Part shown: positions 46,088 to 57,765 of the stretch, in pieces | Layout: each line of letters opens with the position of its first letter | How positions within the stretch are numbered: the first letter of the stretch is position 1 | From: Paramacrobiotus metropolitanus | Taxonomy: Eukaryota; Tardigrada; Eutardigrada; Parachela; Macrobiotidae | Direction of reading: 5' to 3' | Length of the DNA stretch: 64,000 nucleotides | Assembly (NCBI RefSeq): GCF_019649055.1 | Contig: NW_026570279.1 | Span: 558,001-622,000 of the forward strand | Made by a program: the position numbers and the translations under genes | The notes under the pieces: model-generated | Databases searched by the model: none | Told to the model about the DNA's origin: nothing | The model's input: only the letters and a program-made list of their open reading frames with translations

Positions 46088-47838
46088 CCAGCATACTTCC
46101 ACGCCAAGTTTTTTTTTAAATTTTTGGAAATAATTTTAAAAGATAATTTATTTTTTTTAGACTGCAAGCCTGATGCATCTCTTTTATAACATATTAATTT
46201 TATCTTACTACTCGGTCCTTCGGATATTTGTATAACGATTTTCATAAATCCTTACCTTGAACACGACTGATCGGCTTTCTTGGAAAGCATACTTGCTGAA
46301 AAGTCAAATGCATAATTATTATTATCTTTCTATAAAGGGCGCACCAAGAGGACAACATCTAACAGCAAATGGGAAACATCCGATAGTAGAGCGGCGTATT
46401 CGTACAGATAGACTGGGTGTCGGGTACCTGCTTGAAGCGATCTGCATCGGTTTATTAAGTAAAAATCTTGAACCTTCGAATCAATCTAAACAGATGCTTT
46501 AAATCAGTTACGGCTGGGTGCTGATACAGTACTCGCTGCTTAGCAACGAGTACGAGCACTTTATTATTGCGGCCGAGCAATTTTTTAATATGCGCTCACT
46601 TGTTCAGTGGAAGACGATGCACTTCGTATAGCTGTACGTACGCCACTTACTGTACGTACGCCACAGTAAGTGGCGTACGCTCACTACGCTGTACAGTGTA
46701 CAACGTACTATTTATGACATAAACAAAAAAATCTTAAAACAATAGGGCTTGAATTTACTTGGGTTGTGGTTTGTGCGTTGAGTTTGGGGCAGCCGGAAAA
46801 GTGAGAGTAGATGGCCGATTCGTCAACAGACGCAGCAGGATTTTATCCAGAGTTTCGGTCTTCAGGCAGATTAGCAATGGCCAATCAGTATTCGTCGGTA
46901 AAATGTCAACTCGACTATGCGTTCCGGGACAATTCGCGCTGTCCACGAAATATCAACAATAATTATAGTATAATAAGTATACCGAAATAATTTGCGACTG
47001 ACAACAAATAAAATGTCTAACTTCGACCTATGCTCTTTTATATTTTTTCGAACGCCTCGCACTTTGTGACCTACTTGTTTTCAAATTTTTATTACAATTA
47101 TCAGAACTAAGAATCCTCACTCATTCTGTGAGGCACTGATAAGCTAATAATTTTGTGAATTTCTCCGTTTTGAATAAATGTAAACTTGAGAATGTTACCA
47201 TTATAATATTCGATAAGACCTTAGACAATTATTTGTTATAGCATATAATTTGCCTGAATGCCAAGTGCAGATTTGACATTATGGCCAAAGCTGTCCACGC
47301 TTTTAATTGTAATTTTCCTGATTATCAATAATTTCTTTTTTTGTTCATCATCATCTATGTTGCTAATCATCTATGTTGTATCATGCACAGGTCGATCGCA
47401 TCAAGCGTGAATAGTTGCAAAAAACAAATTTAAAATATTTCTGTAGGTCGTTTTATTGCTTTGTTGGCACATTTCTATACCCTGTTTTTATTGCTGTAAA
47501 TGGTCGCTGCAATATGCACTTTGCTGCCCTTGTTCTTGTTCCTTGTTACTCTCTCCTGAATTGTACTTACATCGCACGAAACTTGTCGTCGTTGTACCTA
47601 CGAATATCCCATAATTTGCGACTGCCATCAAATAGCTTTGACATTACCAACCTGTCTGCTTTGCTTCGCTTTGTTTGCTTGGTTTGCTTTGCTGTTTGCT
47701 TCTAGACGTTTAAGCTGCTTTATATTTTTTCTGTGTTTCATCTCGCGTTTTGACCTACTTGTTTTCAGTTTCTAAGGATCTAACCATTTAAGAATCTCCA
47801 CTCATTCTATGTTTTGCTAAAAGCCACTGGTATCACAC
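46088..47838. other. intergenic, inverted repeats only
   Basis: AT-rich DNA without a supported gene. At about 46628-46678 GTACGTACGCCACTTACTGT folds back on CAGTAAGTGGCGTACG, and further GTAC-rich palindromes follow to 46712. Confidence 0.5.
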
Positions 47839-49480
47839 ATGGACGACTCTTCTGCCAACATTAACCGTGACGCCTCCATCACGCGGCAGGTAGCCCCGCT
47901 CAACTACTGCACCTGCAAAAGCGGCAATTTCTGCACGGCCCTTTACTAGACATCACACTACTTTGTCTCGACCGCGGGTTTTCACCATCACCCTCCAAGC
48001 GGCCGCCAGCGCCACCACCGCAATCGACGCCGTGAAGCTCCAATATAACTACTGCCAGGATCTCCGGACGGTACGCTGTTTACGTTACTAAGTCCACGCC
48101 AGCGGTTCTGTGCGGTTCGGTTCCAATGGAACCGCAACGTTTTAACCGTCTTCGTATGGATTAAGCTGCATACGGCGCTCGGGCGGAGGAGGACGTCGAG
48201 ACGGCGGCGGTATCGTCGACGTACTTGGCGCAGCTGAACAAGACGTTTCAGGAGATGGGCTGATCGCCGAACATGAAAACAAATCTTCCCGAGAAGCCTG
48301 ATGCGTATGTCTTCTGCTCGAATCGGTCGGCGCGGGTGTATGTGCCGGGAAGGCGCTGTGAGCGTTCCCCGGTTCGCCAAATGCCAATGATCGTTACGGT
48401 TACATATAATGTCAATTACTTTTGCAACATTTTTGGTACAAGTACTTAATTATTCATTTGACTCACAACTGCACTAACTAAATAAACGTAAATACACGTA
48501 TATTCTTGTCTACAATTGTTGAAAGGTGACCTTTAGCGTAATTATTTGTCGTCGACTTCCAGATGGAAGTGTATCAAAGTCAAAACTGCCTGAAAATTGC
48601 GGTGACATTAAGCGGTCCGTGCGACTATCTCGGCTACGGACCTACGGTGAGGCCGCATCCCAGTTGACCTTTTCCCGACATAAATTCAAATCAACGCCCG
48701 ACGCCTTTGTCGCAACCATAATGCATCAGTATACTTTCGCAGACGCTGTAATCTGACTGCAATCAGTGTTTTTAAGAACGACGCGGTGATCTACTACGAT
48801 GAAGAATTCGCTATAATCCCGCGGTGGAATTGGACGGGCGGACCAATGCCATCGACATCATGATTACAAAAGACTTCGGTTTCAGCTTCGATCTCCACGG
48901 TTACGCCCTCCTTTTCCGCTGATTGGCGGGCACCTGACTGTCATTATTGCCATCCTTGCGCAGACCATCTACCAGACCGCGCAGACCCGTTTACCGGCTA
49001 ATGGTCCAGCTGACGGCGACCGGTGACTTTTGTCTGCTGACCGTTTACAACACTGCTATGGCGCAGCGTCAGCGGAAGATCAGCCAGTTCAAGAAACCGG
49101 TTTTCCCCGACATCATTGTCTGGGTGAACCGGTTCCAACGCCCGACGCTGGTATCCTTCAGCAAGGCCACGACCAAACATGGACTACGGGAAACCGTGTC
49201 CGTTCGCCATCTTCGCCGTCAGCAGACTGGAACCGTGATACTAATAGGACAGTATTGATAAGTACCATACCAACCGCATGGCTATGGTTCGACCGGACCG
49301 ATCTGAACGCGCACACTCAAGATCTGGACATTACCGTCCGCGACGGAAGCACGAGCGGCTACGATGACCATCACTGCTACCAAGGATTTCCAGAACGACC
49401 TGGTGAACATCAAGAAGCGGTTACCCATGACCACGCATTCCTTCCTGTTTATTACAAATCTAAGCATGTGTAGGTGCTGA
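47839..49480 (+). other. GC-rich broken coding-like DNA, unknown origin
   Basis: Markedly more GC-rich than its surroundings, with protein-like phrases in changing frames: MDDSSANINRDASITRQVAP with NYCTCKSGNFC at 47839; FTITLQAAASATTAIDAVKL near 47980; a TFSVIICRRLPDGSVSKSK frame at 48526-48756; and GGHLTVIIAILAQTIYQTAQ near 48925. No family recognised. It could be the remains of a host gene or of an old virus-like insert and is treated as a relic. Confidence 0.35.
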
Positions 49481-49711
49481 GCGCTTCTCTATTAATTTTT
49501 ATTTACTCGTGCATATTTATCGTAGGATCCGCTGGCAGATCGATCTTTGGTACTGTACATAATTATGTGCTTTTGAGGCACAGGCACCTCATTTTTCACT
49601 ATGCGTGAAAATAGAAGATCTCCGCTACGCTTCAGTCGATAAAAAGCAGTAAAGAATTGATCCCTCATCAGTTCTTCATTGCTTTTTGAGGGGCCTTTAG
49701 TATGTTTGCCT

Positions 49712-50149
49712 TGTTACGCCGGTATACGCATAGCGGTCATTTGAAAGGCGACCACGTTTATGAGCTTTATTGCTTAACTTGTTGTTGTGCATGATGCGTT
49801 TTATTACAGCTTGTTTAACTGCGTGTGTGTGTGCATGGATGAGCACGTTATGGCTTTGGCCATAACGCTGGACAATCTAAGAGATTGTTCTCATGTTTAT
49901 TGTCCTTATGAAAGTTGCCGAACTTTCTAGAATCATTGCAACACGGTTGCACTCAGATATAAGGTTCTGCTTTGCTGTGTATGATATCGATCATTCCAGC
50001 GATCGGTCTACCATTTCCTGTTGCTTTCCATCTCTTTGTTATTCTTGCTTGTTGTGTGATTAAAGTTATAGTTAAGAACTATTACTTTCACTTTCCGTCA
50101 GCACAGTACGAGTATATAACGCAGTCATATACGGCACTGGCCCCTTTTA
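49712..50149 (+). repeat. 5' LTR of the small element
   Basis: Starts TGTTACGCCGGTATACGC, with a TATATAACGC box near 50113, and ends CCCCTTTTA directly before the primer site. Confidence 0.9.
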
Positions 50150-50150
50150 T

Positions 50151-50168
50151 TGGTGCCGAAACCGTGGA
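50151..50168 (+). promoter_or_regulatory. primer-binding site of the small element
   Basis: TGGTGCCGAAACC lies one base after the LTR, the usual TGG start of a tRNA-primed site. The tRNA is not assigned. Confidence 0.7.
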
Positions 50169-50350
50169 CGGAAGCGTCCACAGTGTGAGTTCGTTTAGCG
50201 GTGCTTTTACCAGCTATTTATTCCGTCACGACGCGTGACCTTTATCGAACAGACACCAGTGTCGTACACTGATTAACTTGATTGCTTTTATCGTAATCGT
50301 TTGTTGTTGCTGCGGAATATTTTTTTTTTCCTGACACGTCGTCAACAATC

Positions 50351-50995
50351 ATGTCCACCACCGAGTCAGGGACGACGAAAGTCGGTGAAACGCAAGACAG
50401 CGCGAATCGTAACATTATGTTAGATTCAAGAGCGCTGGCCACACAATTTTCCAACCTTTGTATCGGTACGGATATGAGGCCACCCCTCTACAGTGGACGT
50501 GCTGGTGAAGACGTCGAGCAGTGGGTGCGCCGGTACAAAGTGATCGTTGCTGCCCTGGAGTGGGACGATGCCAAGGCGCTTCGTCAGCTTCCGGCTTACT
50601 TGGATGGATTTGCCGCAACATGGTGGTACAAGGTGAGCGAGGACGGAGAGAAGAAGCCGTTCGCTACAACGAAGTTGTTCCTGGAAGCCTTAGTCAAGCG
50701 CTTCCAGTCCAAAGATTACTGCACCCGTCTCAAACGACAGTTACGTGACCGAAAACAGGACCCCGACGAGCCACTCGAAGATTACTACAATGATGTTTTG
50801 GCAATGTGTGACCGCATCGACCGCGACATGGACGATGATGCCGTCATCACTCGGCTCCGAAATGGTCTCCTTCCAGAATTTTGTCAGCGGCTTGCCATGA
50901 GCACAGCCAAAACGCCTATGGAGTTCCTTACGGATATGCAGCGAGTTTCACACGTACTGTATTTGGAGGCCAAAAACAGTGCGTATGATGACTAG
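50351..50995 (+). other. gag-like frame of the small element (fossil)
   Basis: Begins MSTTESGTTKVGETQDSANR. The core matches the retrotransposon gag pattern (YSGRAGEDVEQWVRRYKVIV; ATWWYKVSED; FLEALVKRFQSKDYCTRLKR; DEPLEDYYNDVLAMCDRID). Not closely related to the gag of the giant element. Confidence 0.85.
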
Positions 50996-51916
50996 CGCTA
51001 CGTCATGGCAAGCGACTGCACACGGTGCGGGTCGCAGAAAAACGGCCCTGATCACGGATCTTGACTGGTACGATGTGTGGTGGCTGGAAGCGATACAGTC
51101 GTACGCAGTGCCGCCGATTACGCGAAGGAGCAGTGTCATTGTCACGTTTGGTGCATCTGGCATCGTCAAGGACGATGTTGCAGTATCGGCCAGTATGCCG
51201 AGAAGGACAACGAAGGCTGCCGGTGTAGTGCAAGCCTTTCGGTGCGTATTGACTACGTTGTCCATTGTGCGAGTTATCTGCAGGGTTCAACTGGACCTAC
51301 GGCAGCCACGGAGCGTGTCGCGAAGTGTCCGAATCAATGCCGGCTTAACGAGATGCAGGATAGTTCCATATCCTGAGAAACCCCATGCAGAGTTTATTGA
51401 AGTGGGACGTGGATCCCCTTGGCTCCACCGGGAATGGAGTGCGGAACGGCAACAGTCTGATCAGCTGGAACCGTGGCCGGAGATACTCAGATGTCCCGGA
51501 GACGAAACGCTTTTGGAACAAAGCGTTGTACTGTAGTGAGTCACGCGCGCGTAGCGGTACAGTGGAGGAGCCAGTGGTCGGTTGTGGTTGCCGACTGGTA
51601 ACCGATTACGCACCCGGTTACACACTGAATGTCCGTTTGACATTCAGCTGCGGGACGTTGGACGCAACGGTGCCCGAATGCGATGCCAATTTGGATTAAT
51701 TGGCCCAGTGATGGCGATCCCCCCACGCCACACTTTGTCTTCAGCCAGCGCGGAGAAGCCGAGGGAAGCCTCAACCCTCTCATCTTGGAAACGTTCCATG
51801 TGGTTATTTGCAAACGTTGCAAGCGGGCTGATGTTCGTGATTTGATTCGCCTACGATCACCTGGATGGACCGGATGCCACTGGCATTGGCGCTTCCGGTT
51901 GCGAGGACGCAACCGT

Positions 51917-51930
51917 TAAGGAGGGGAGAG
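51917..51930 (+). promoter_or_regulatory. polypurine tract of the small element
   Basis: AAGGAGGGGAGAG directly precedes the 3' LTR, the expected plus-strand primer. Confidence 0.8.
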
Positions 51931-52368
51931 TGTTACGCCGGTATACGCATAGCGGTCATTTGAAAGGCGACCACGTTTATGAGCTTTATTGCTTAACTTG
52001 TTGTTGTGCATGATGCGTTTTATTACAGCTTGTTTAACTGCGTGTGTGTGTGCATGGATGAGCACGTTATGGCTTTGGCCATAACGCTGGACAATCTAAG
52101 AGATTGTTCTCATGTTTATTGTCCTCATGAAAGTTGCCGAACTTTCTAGAATCATTGCAACACGGTTGCACTCAGATATAAGGTTCTGCTTTGCTGTGTA
52201 TGATATCGATCATTCCAGCGATCGGTCTACCATTTCCTGTTGCTTTCCATCTCTTTGTTATTCTTGCTTGTTGTGTGATTAAAGTTATAGTTAAGAACTA
52301 TTACTTTCACTTTCCGTCAGCACAGTACGAGTATATAACGCAGTCATATACGGCACTGGCCCCTTTTA
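51931..52368 (+). repeat. 3' LTR of the small element
   Basis: Same length and almost the same sequence as 49712-50149, followed by the GCCT target duplication. Confidence 0.9.
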
Positions 52369-52372
52369 GCCT

Positions 52373-53855
52373 TTAGCTAAGGGCCTGACTGAAAAAATTA
52401 ATAAGTGCCAATTACGTTAAATCTACAGCTCATTGCGTCTTAATCTGTAGGTTATCGCCGATTGTACGATAAACTACTGGGACGACACTCTCTCTAAGGA
52501 TGCGCTAGCCTTTTCGTCTACATTCACGGTGCGCCGACGGTTTTTTTCCGAAAATGCGATAGGATCACTCCGCCGCGTGAAATTAGAACGCCACTCCTAG
52601 CCGCCCGGGGATATACCCGAACTAGACTCCGGGCCGCGAAAGCATGGAAAGCATTGGCAGGACACTAGCGACGTAGCGGCGACAGACTGCCAGCTGGAGT
52701 TCATATTGCATTTGCGAAGACAACTTTAACGCACGTAGAGATAAACGAGGTACGACATGCCGAGTTCCGAGAATTTTCGGAGTTCTATCGGCAAGAAGTA
52801 AATTCCACCCGGGATTATTTTAATGTTGAAAAGGAGACACAAGGCAACGCTGTATGGAAACAGCAGCATTTCGGCAACTACAGCTGATGCGAAATGGGTG
52901 AACGCTCTACTAAGCTTGTGTGTTCGGTATTTAGTAATTTTCAGTGTGTTGGGGAAACTAAGTTTATATTGCCTCGAGCTCGCTAGAGTTCATAACAAAC
53001 CACTAATAGGAATAAAAATAAATGGTAAGAGCAAAACCGTGGCCTTTTCGTGATAGGAAGTTCGAAAAAATTTTAATTCATCCGCATTTATTACATTACA
53101 AAATGAACGACGTTGTTGAGCGCTCTTAGAATTATAAGTCAAACAAAGCCAAATTTTGGTGGTTTTCAATCGCAAGAGAAACTTCACAAACTACGTTCGG
53201 CACATAAAGTGGTCCATTAAGACCTCAGCAAAGTTGTCGAGCAATATTCACATGCCCTTTAATTTAAAAGCCGATTAAAATTAACCAGTGTCATGACAGA
53301 TTATTATTGTTCTTATTAAACTGGGTAAACACCGAAAAAGCATGCCATGATATGACGCCGTTATACGCAGTCGAAAGCGTTCAGTCCATCAACTTGAGGT
53401 CGGATTACGGCTGGTAGCTCGTTGTGCTGTGTTTCCGCAGCATGTACAAAACCAACAGGATTCACAGCATATTTGCAATTTGCATCCCGTCATCTCTGTG
53501 CCGGGTGCCCTTTCGGTAGTACTTGATGGAAGCATTGTCGCCGGTGTCTGCTCCGGAGGTACAACCAGGGCTCGGAGGTATGTTTCCACTCCGTGGTGTC
53601 TAGTAACTGATATGCATTCATCAGTTATGGCCTACCGTATCATACGAATTCGGTCTTACCCGATATCACGATTGGAGCCGGAGTAGCTGCTGACCGGTGC
53701 GCTCCGTTTGTAAATCTGCCGGGATCACCATCGGATGTCAGTCTTGACTCTCGGCGTTTCTGATAACAAAAATTTAAGCATAGGTTACCATTAGCGAACC
53801 AAGAGTCTACCAAATGTTTTCCCTTGCTGCCAAGTAGTAATTTCTTAAACTATAT
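52373..53855. other. intergenic, no supported gene
   Basis: Mixed DNA. A stretch at 53389-53690 is more GC-rich, with short frames on both strands, but no family is recognised. Confidence 0.4.
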
Positions 53856-53985
53856 GATATGATAATATGATAATATATGATAATAAATAAAAAAATATGA
53901 TAATATAAAATTACATATTACGTAATATAAAATATGATATTATATAAAATAATACATAATATAAAATTACGTATCTCCCACTGCT
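53855..53985. repeat. AT-rich ATATGATAAT simple repeat
   Basis: Runs of TATGATAATA and TAATATAAAATTAC about 130 bp long, almost free of G and C. Confidence 0.8.
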
Positions 53986-54130
53986 AATTTGGGCAACAGT
54001 CTTTTCCGGGATCTACGCTTCTCTGGCTTCCTTTAAGTGAAATGAAGAAGACGCTACCTGAAGCAACCAGTTTATTCCAAAAGCTATTTGACAGTACTTA
54101 CTAGTTCACTAAATACAATACACCAACAGG

Positions 54131-54660
54131 TCAAACTAACCTGTGGGGGCTTTGACGCCGCCCTTATTTGTGATATCATCTGGCTGGTTCTCGGGATTAT
54201 GGCTCCGCTTCTGATGGTTGGCCAATGTTAAGAGCTTTTCATACGATACAGTAGACCGCTTGGCTTTCTTCTCGGATTCTTACTAATCTAAATAAACTGT
54301 TATCAGTACTGAGCAAAAGTTATTTTTATACGGTATGCATACCTTCGAGCTTAGCGGCAGCTGGCTCTTCACACAGTGCAGACGCCTCATCATCCACAGC
54401 TGCAGGATTCAGGAATATAGTTATGTAGGGTCTATGATGCTTTGCAACATGTTCATTGTACGTACAACTGCAATTCGTTCATATTTAGGGTATTTTTTTT
54501 ACTGACTTGAGGCAACCGGGGTTTGCAAATTTCAGTGCCGCTAGCCGTGGATCTTCTTCCGGAATTACGAGATGATTGGGAAAGACATCCGATACGACGC
54601 TACCTTTTTCGCCATGCACAGCGTCACTCGCGTCAACATTTCCTTAATTACGTCAATAGC
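54131..54660 (-). CDS. possible small host gene, at least three exons, hydrophilic protein
   Basis: Minus-strand pieces in order: about 54510-54655 (NVDASDAVHGEKGSVVSDVF and PEEDPRLAALKFANPGCLK, donor GTCAGT or GTAAAA), about 54347-54405 (VDDEASALCEEPAAAKLE, donor GTATGC), and about 54131-54285 (ESEKKAKRSTVSYEKLLTLA, HQKRSHNPENQPDD..., ending GGVKAPTG and a stop). Joins at plausible AG acceptors keep the frame. The first exon is not found. Acidic then basic, no domain recognised. Exon borders are approximate. Confidence 0.4.
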
Positions 54661-56139
54661 CAGAACTGGTAGCCGCGAAACAATTTGTTCCCTTAAATAT
54701 CATGAATAAATTTGCATGTGATCATCCCCAAATTCACAAAGAAAATAATGTACCCCAAAATACTGATGGGTTTGAATAAAATGTCCACGGAGGTCCTTGA
54801 AGGCGGGGATGGCTTCTACTTCGATCTGCAAACTATTAACGTTTCCATGCTTTCAGTAGTCACTGCGATTTTTCCCGGAAATAGTGCATGTTCCTACGGA
54901 GCAATAGTGCCTGATTTTCCTCAGGATCAGACGATCATAAAAAAATGCTGCAAAACAGCGTACTAGTAATAAAATGCGGTGGCCTTTACCAACCGCCAGC
55001 CATACAGATACACACAGAGCTATAATAAAATTCAAATCTTAAAATCAATACTGTGTAGATACTATGGACAGGCGTCAAGTCCTGAATTTTCGCTTGCTTC
55101 CCGTGGGTTAAGTGACTTACGTTGCATAACTGCACTGCACTACGGGCCCATAGTGCAGTGAGCTGCTCGATGCTGGTGTGATGAGTTTACTGTACGACAT
55201 TTTGTATTTCCGACCTAAACGTACTATCGTTAGATCATTCTTCTTGATATTCCCTGACGCCTAATGTACTTCGCACATCGCAAGTTTTTAATCGATACTA
55301 GAAAATTAGTTATTTTTTATGCACTTGTACGGTACGACTGCAAGAATCGAATCAAATTGGATTTAATTCGCTTGCCCAGCCATGACAAAGCATTTACATA
55401 AATGATAGATATCCTTCCTTTTCACCAATTTTTGTTAGTCGGAACGGGAACTTTGCAGCTGTGTATTTTTCTTGGTCTTCTCACACAGAGCTCTTGTGGC
55501 TAAATCTCATTCTCTTTCGTGGCACGCCATGCTTTAGTATTCAGCATTTTTCGCCAGCGAGATATTTAACTGCTTATTTGTGTACTGTATACTGTAAGTA
55601 TGCGCGCTGTTCCAAACACACAGCACAGTACGTAGTAAGTGCAATACTTACTCATTTCCCGGCTGACTGAAAATATGTATGTGAAAATGACAGTTGCCAG
55701 GTTGTCAGAATTTTTTGGACGAAGCTTTTTGTCGCTTAACGGAAAAGAGGATCCTTCTAATGCTGCGAGCAGTTTCAAATTCATTTACTGAAAATATTGT
55801 CAAATATTACAGTAATAGTCGTGTTAATTAATTATTAATGGTAATTTGTTATTCTTGGCCGCTAATGCTGACTACTCATCCAGATTTCTTTGATTTTTTC
55901 ACGGTAGGTAATGTGTAAACAGTGCGGAACTGCGGATTTATGTTATTATTATGTTATACAAGTGCAACTGCGCGCCTGCGAATTATTTAACCATAATTAA
56001 CGGATTACTGTGGAATTATTTTCCCTATTTTGTGCGGATTGTTCCAGTTTTTGAAGTTGAAATTATTGCAAGGCGATTATGGAAGTAATTTTTTAATTCT
56101 GTATATCTGATCCGTATCATGCTACAATCTACATGTATA
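54661..56139. other. intergenic, no supported gene
   Basis: An open stretch at 54712-54966 (ILMGLNKMSTEVLEGGDGFY) has no recognised similarity. Otherwise AT-rich DNA. Confidence 0.35.
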
Positions 56140-57390
56140 GCAACCGAAACGAGTCCGGGTGGCGGCGCTCCCACCAAGCGTTGTGTCACCTGACGAACCT
56201 GCGAACTGCCCAACGCTGACCTTTCCGGACATCCGCTAGTTCAACTGTGAAGACCTTCCGACCAGCAAACGCTTTGGATGTTCGCATCGTGCCAAGTTCT
56301 CCGACAATTTCCGCCCGGTGACGCCGATCAGCGATGAACTCAAAGGGCAACAACGCTCTCCTGACTGCGATGCAGTTCAACCAGTTTGTGTCAACGAACC
56401 CGTTCAAACTTCGTGATACAAGGAACCGGTGGGCGAAGAAAGAATTGGAGAAGCGCGTAAAGAACCTGAATAACTGCTTGGATACCTGATGTGCATGCCG
56501 CACACGCTACAAAATTAGTACAGTCCGCCCGCCATGGAGAAGATCTGCCAGAAAGCAACGTATATCACCAGTTAAAAAGGGAAACCGCGCCGAACATGAT
56601 GGTACGAGGCAGCAAAACTCTGCTTGAACCGCATGGTGGAGCTGTACGAGAACTTAATAAAATCCAATTACAGTGTTGTCAAGAGTACACTCAATTCATA
56701 GGCGAGAAGGCGGTGGTGGACGCGGAGTTCTACCGCATACAGAAGGCACCGCGGCATACCGAAGTAGACATGGCTGGTAACGGCTGTATGCAGAGAACCT
56801 CCCGTGAATCGCCAATGGATAAAGTGAACTTTGCGCTAGCGGACGGCCAACCAAACTGTTAGCAGAAGCACGCAAAGGTCGTTTAACGCATTTCGAACAG
56901 TTGCTGGAAATTCGGTGTCTGTAGCAGACGCCATTGAGCGGAAAGAAAAGGCTAAACTGTATCATGCTTAATTTCAGCAGTAGTGTATCGGGCTGCTTAA
57001 AGGCTGGTATCATGTACTACTAGCACATCATGCGTGTCCTTCGGAGCCAGTTGCTGCTACAGCCGGCCGTATGATCGGTTTGTCTTGTCAGTGAAATGCA
57101 TGGGTGCATGTTTGGTGGAGGATAATCTGCGGTAGAAGAGAGGGCGGTGACGACAGCGTTGCAGGAGAAAGTGGAGGAGCTGCAACGGTGGAGGATTGGG
57201 ATGGTGTGCAAGCTGACGGAAACGGCGGGGCAATGTCGGCCCCGCGGGGCGTTAGCGCTGTTACCGATATTGGAAGGCGATAATTATTATTTGCTGTGGC
57301 TGATGCATGGCAAGATCTTTGAATATACTAAGATTCCCGTAACTTTTGCTAGTGCTTTGTTAATGGAAACTTTGTCTTGTCTGAAAAGGC
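56140..57390 (+). other. GC-richer broken coding-like DNA, unknown family
   Basis: Protein-like phrases in shifting frames: NALLTAMQFNQFVSTNPFKL near 56355, TLLEPHGGAVRELNKIQLQC near 56620, EKVEELQRWRIGMVCKLTET near 57165 and ILEGDNYYLLWLMHGKIF near 57270. Probably a decayed gene or processed copy. Not matched to any family I know. Confidence 0.3.
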
Positions 57391-57689
57391 CATGAATGCA
57401 TACTACTGGCAAAGCATTATACGTACAGATACTTATTAAAGTAATTAAACTGTATGCGCGTTTATTAGGATCAGCTAATCGACCTTCCAAGCAAAGGCGT
57501 TGAATCAAGTAATGTAGCAGTACGGACCGTACGGCGTGCGTACGATTCTATTTCCGCGTACAGACGTACAGCATGCTCTAATTCTTATACAAATATAGCA
57601 ATATGCGTATAGATATCGCAGTTCTCACTGTAGCACTTCGAACGTGATAACCAACCAAATCAAAAAAATTTAAAGTAAGCAGATAAATA

Positions 57690-57765
57690 AATGTACATAA
57701 TGTACATTAAAAAGTACATAAAGTACCTGTACGTAGAGTGCATAATGTACATGAAGTACATAGAT
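57690..57765. repeat. GTACAT-rich simple repeat
   Basis: Repeated ATGTACATAATGTACATT and AAGTACATAAAGTACC phrases, self-complementary GTAC cores every 8-12 bases. Confidence 0.6.

Larger units (their letters stand above)
49712..52368 (+). mobile_element. young, internally deleted LTR retroelement (fossil), 2.66 kb
   Basis: Two 438-bp LTRs (49712-50149 and 51931-52368) start TGTTACGCC. The only difference I saw is one base near 49905/52124, so insertion was very recent. Target duplication GCCT flanks it (49708-49711 and 52369-52372). A gag-like frame is present, but no RT, RNase H or integrase motif is visible, so the pol region is missing or unrecognisable and the copy is broken. It would need a partner element for mobility. 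Confidence 0.9.

Noticed and set aside
48526-48545. AAAGGTGACCTTTA outside the giant element as evidence of a wider word system
   Set aside because: Only a handful of TGACCTTT/AAAGGTCA words lie outside the element (for example 5305, 21130, 48529, 50228, 56217, 57867), only a few above chance and two in homologous SMYD exon positions.
50979-51919. several long overlapping frames on both strands
   Set aside because: They lie inside the young retroelement downstream of gag and show no enzyme motif.
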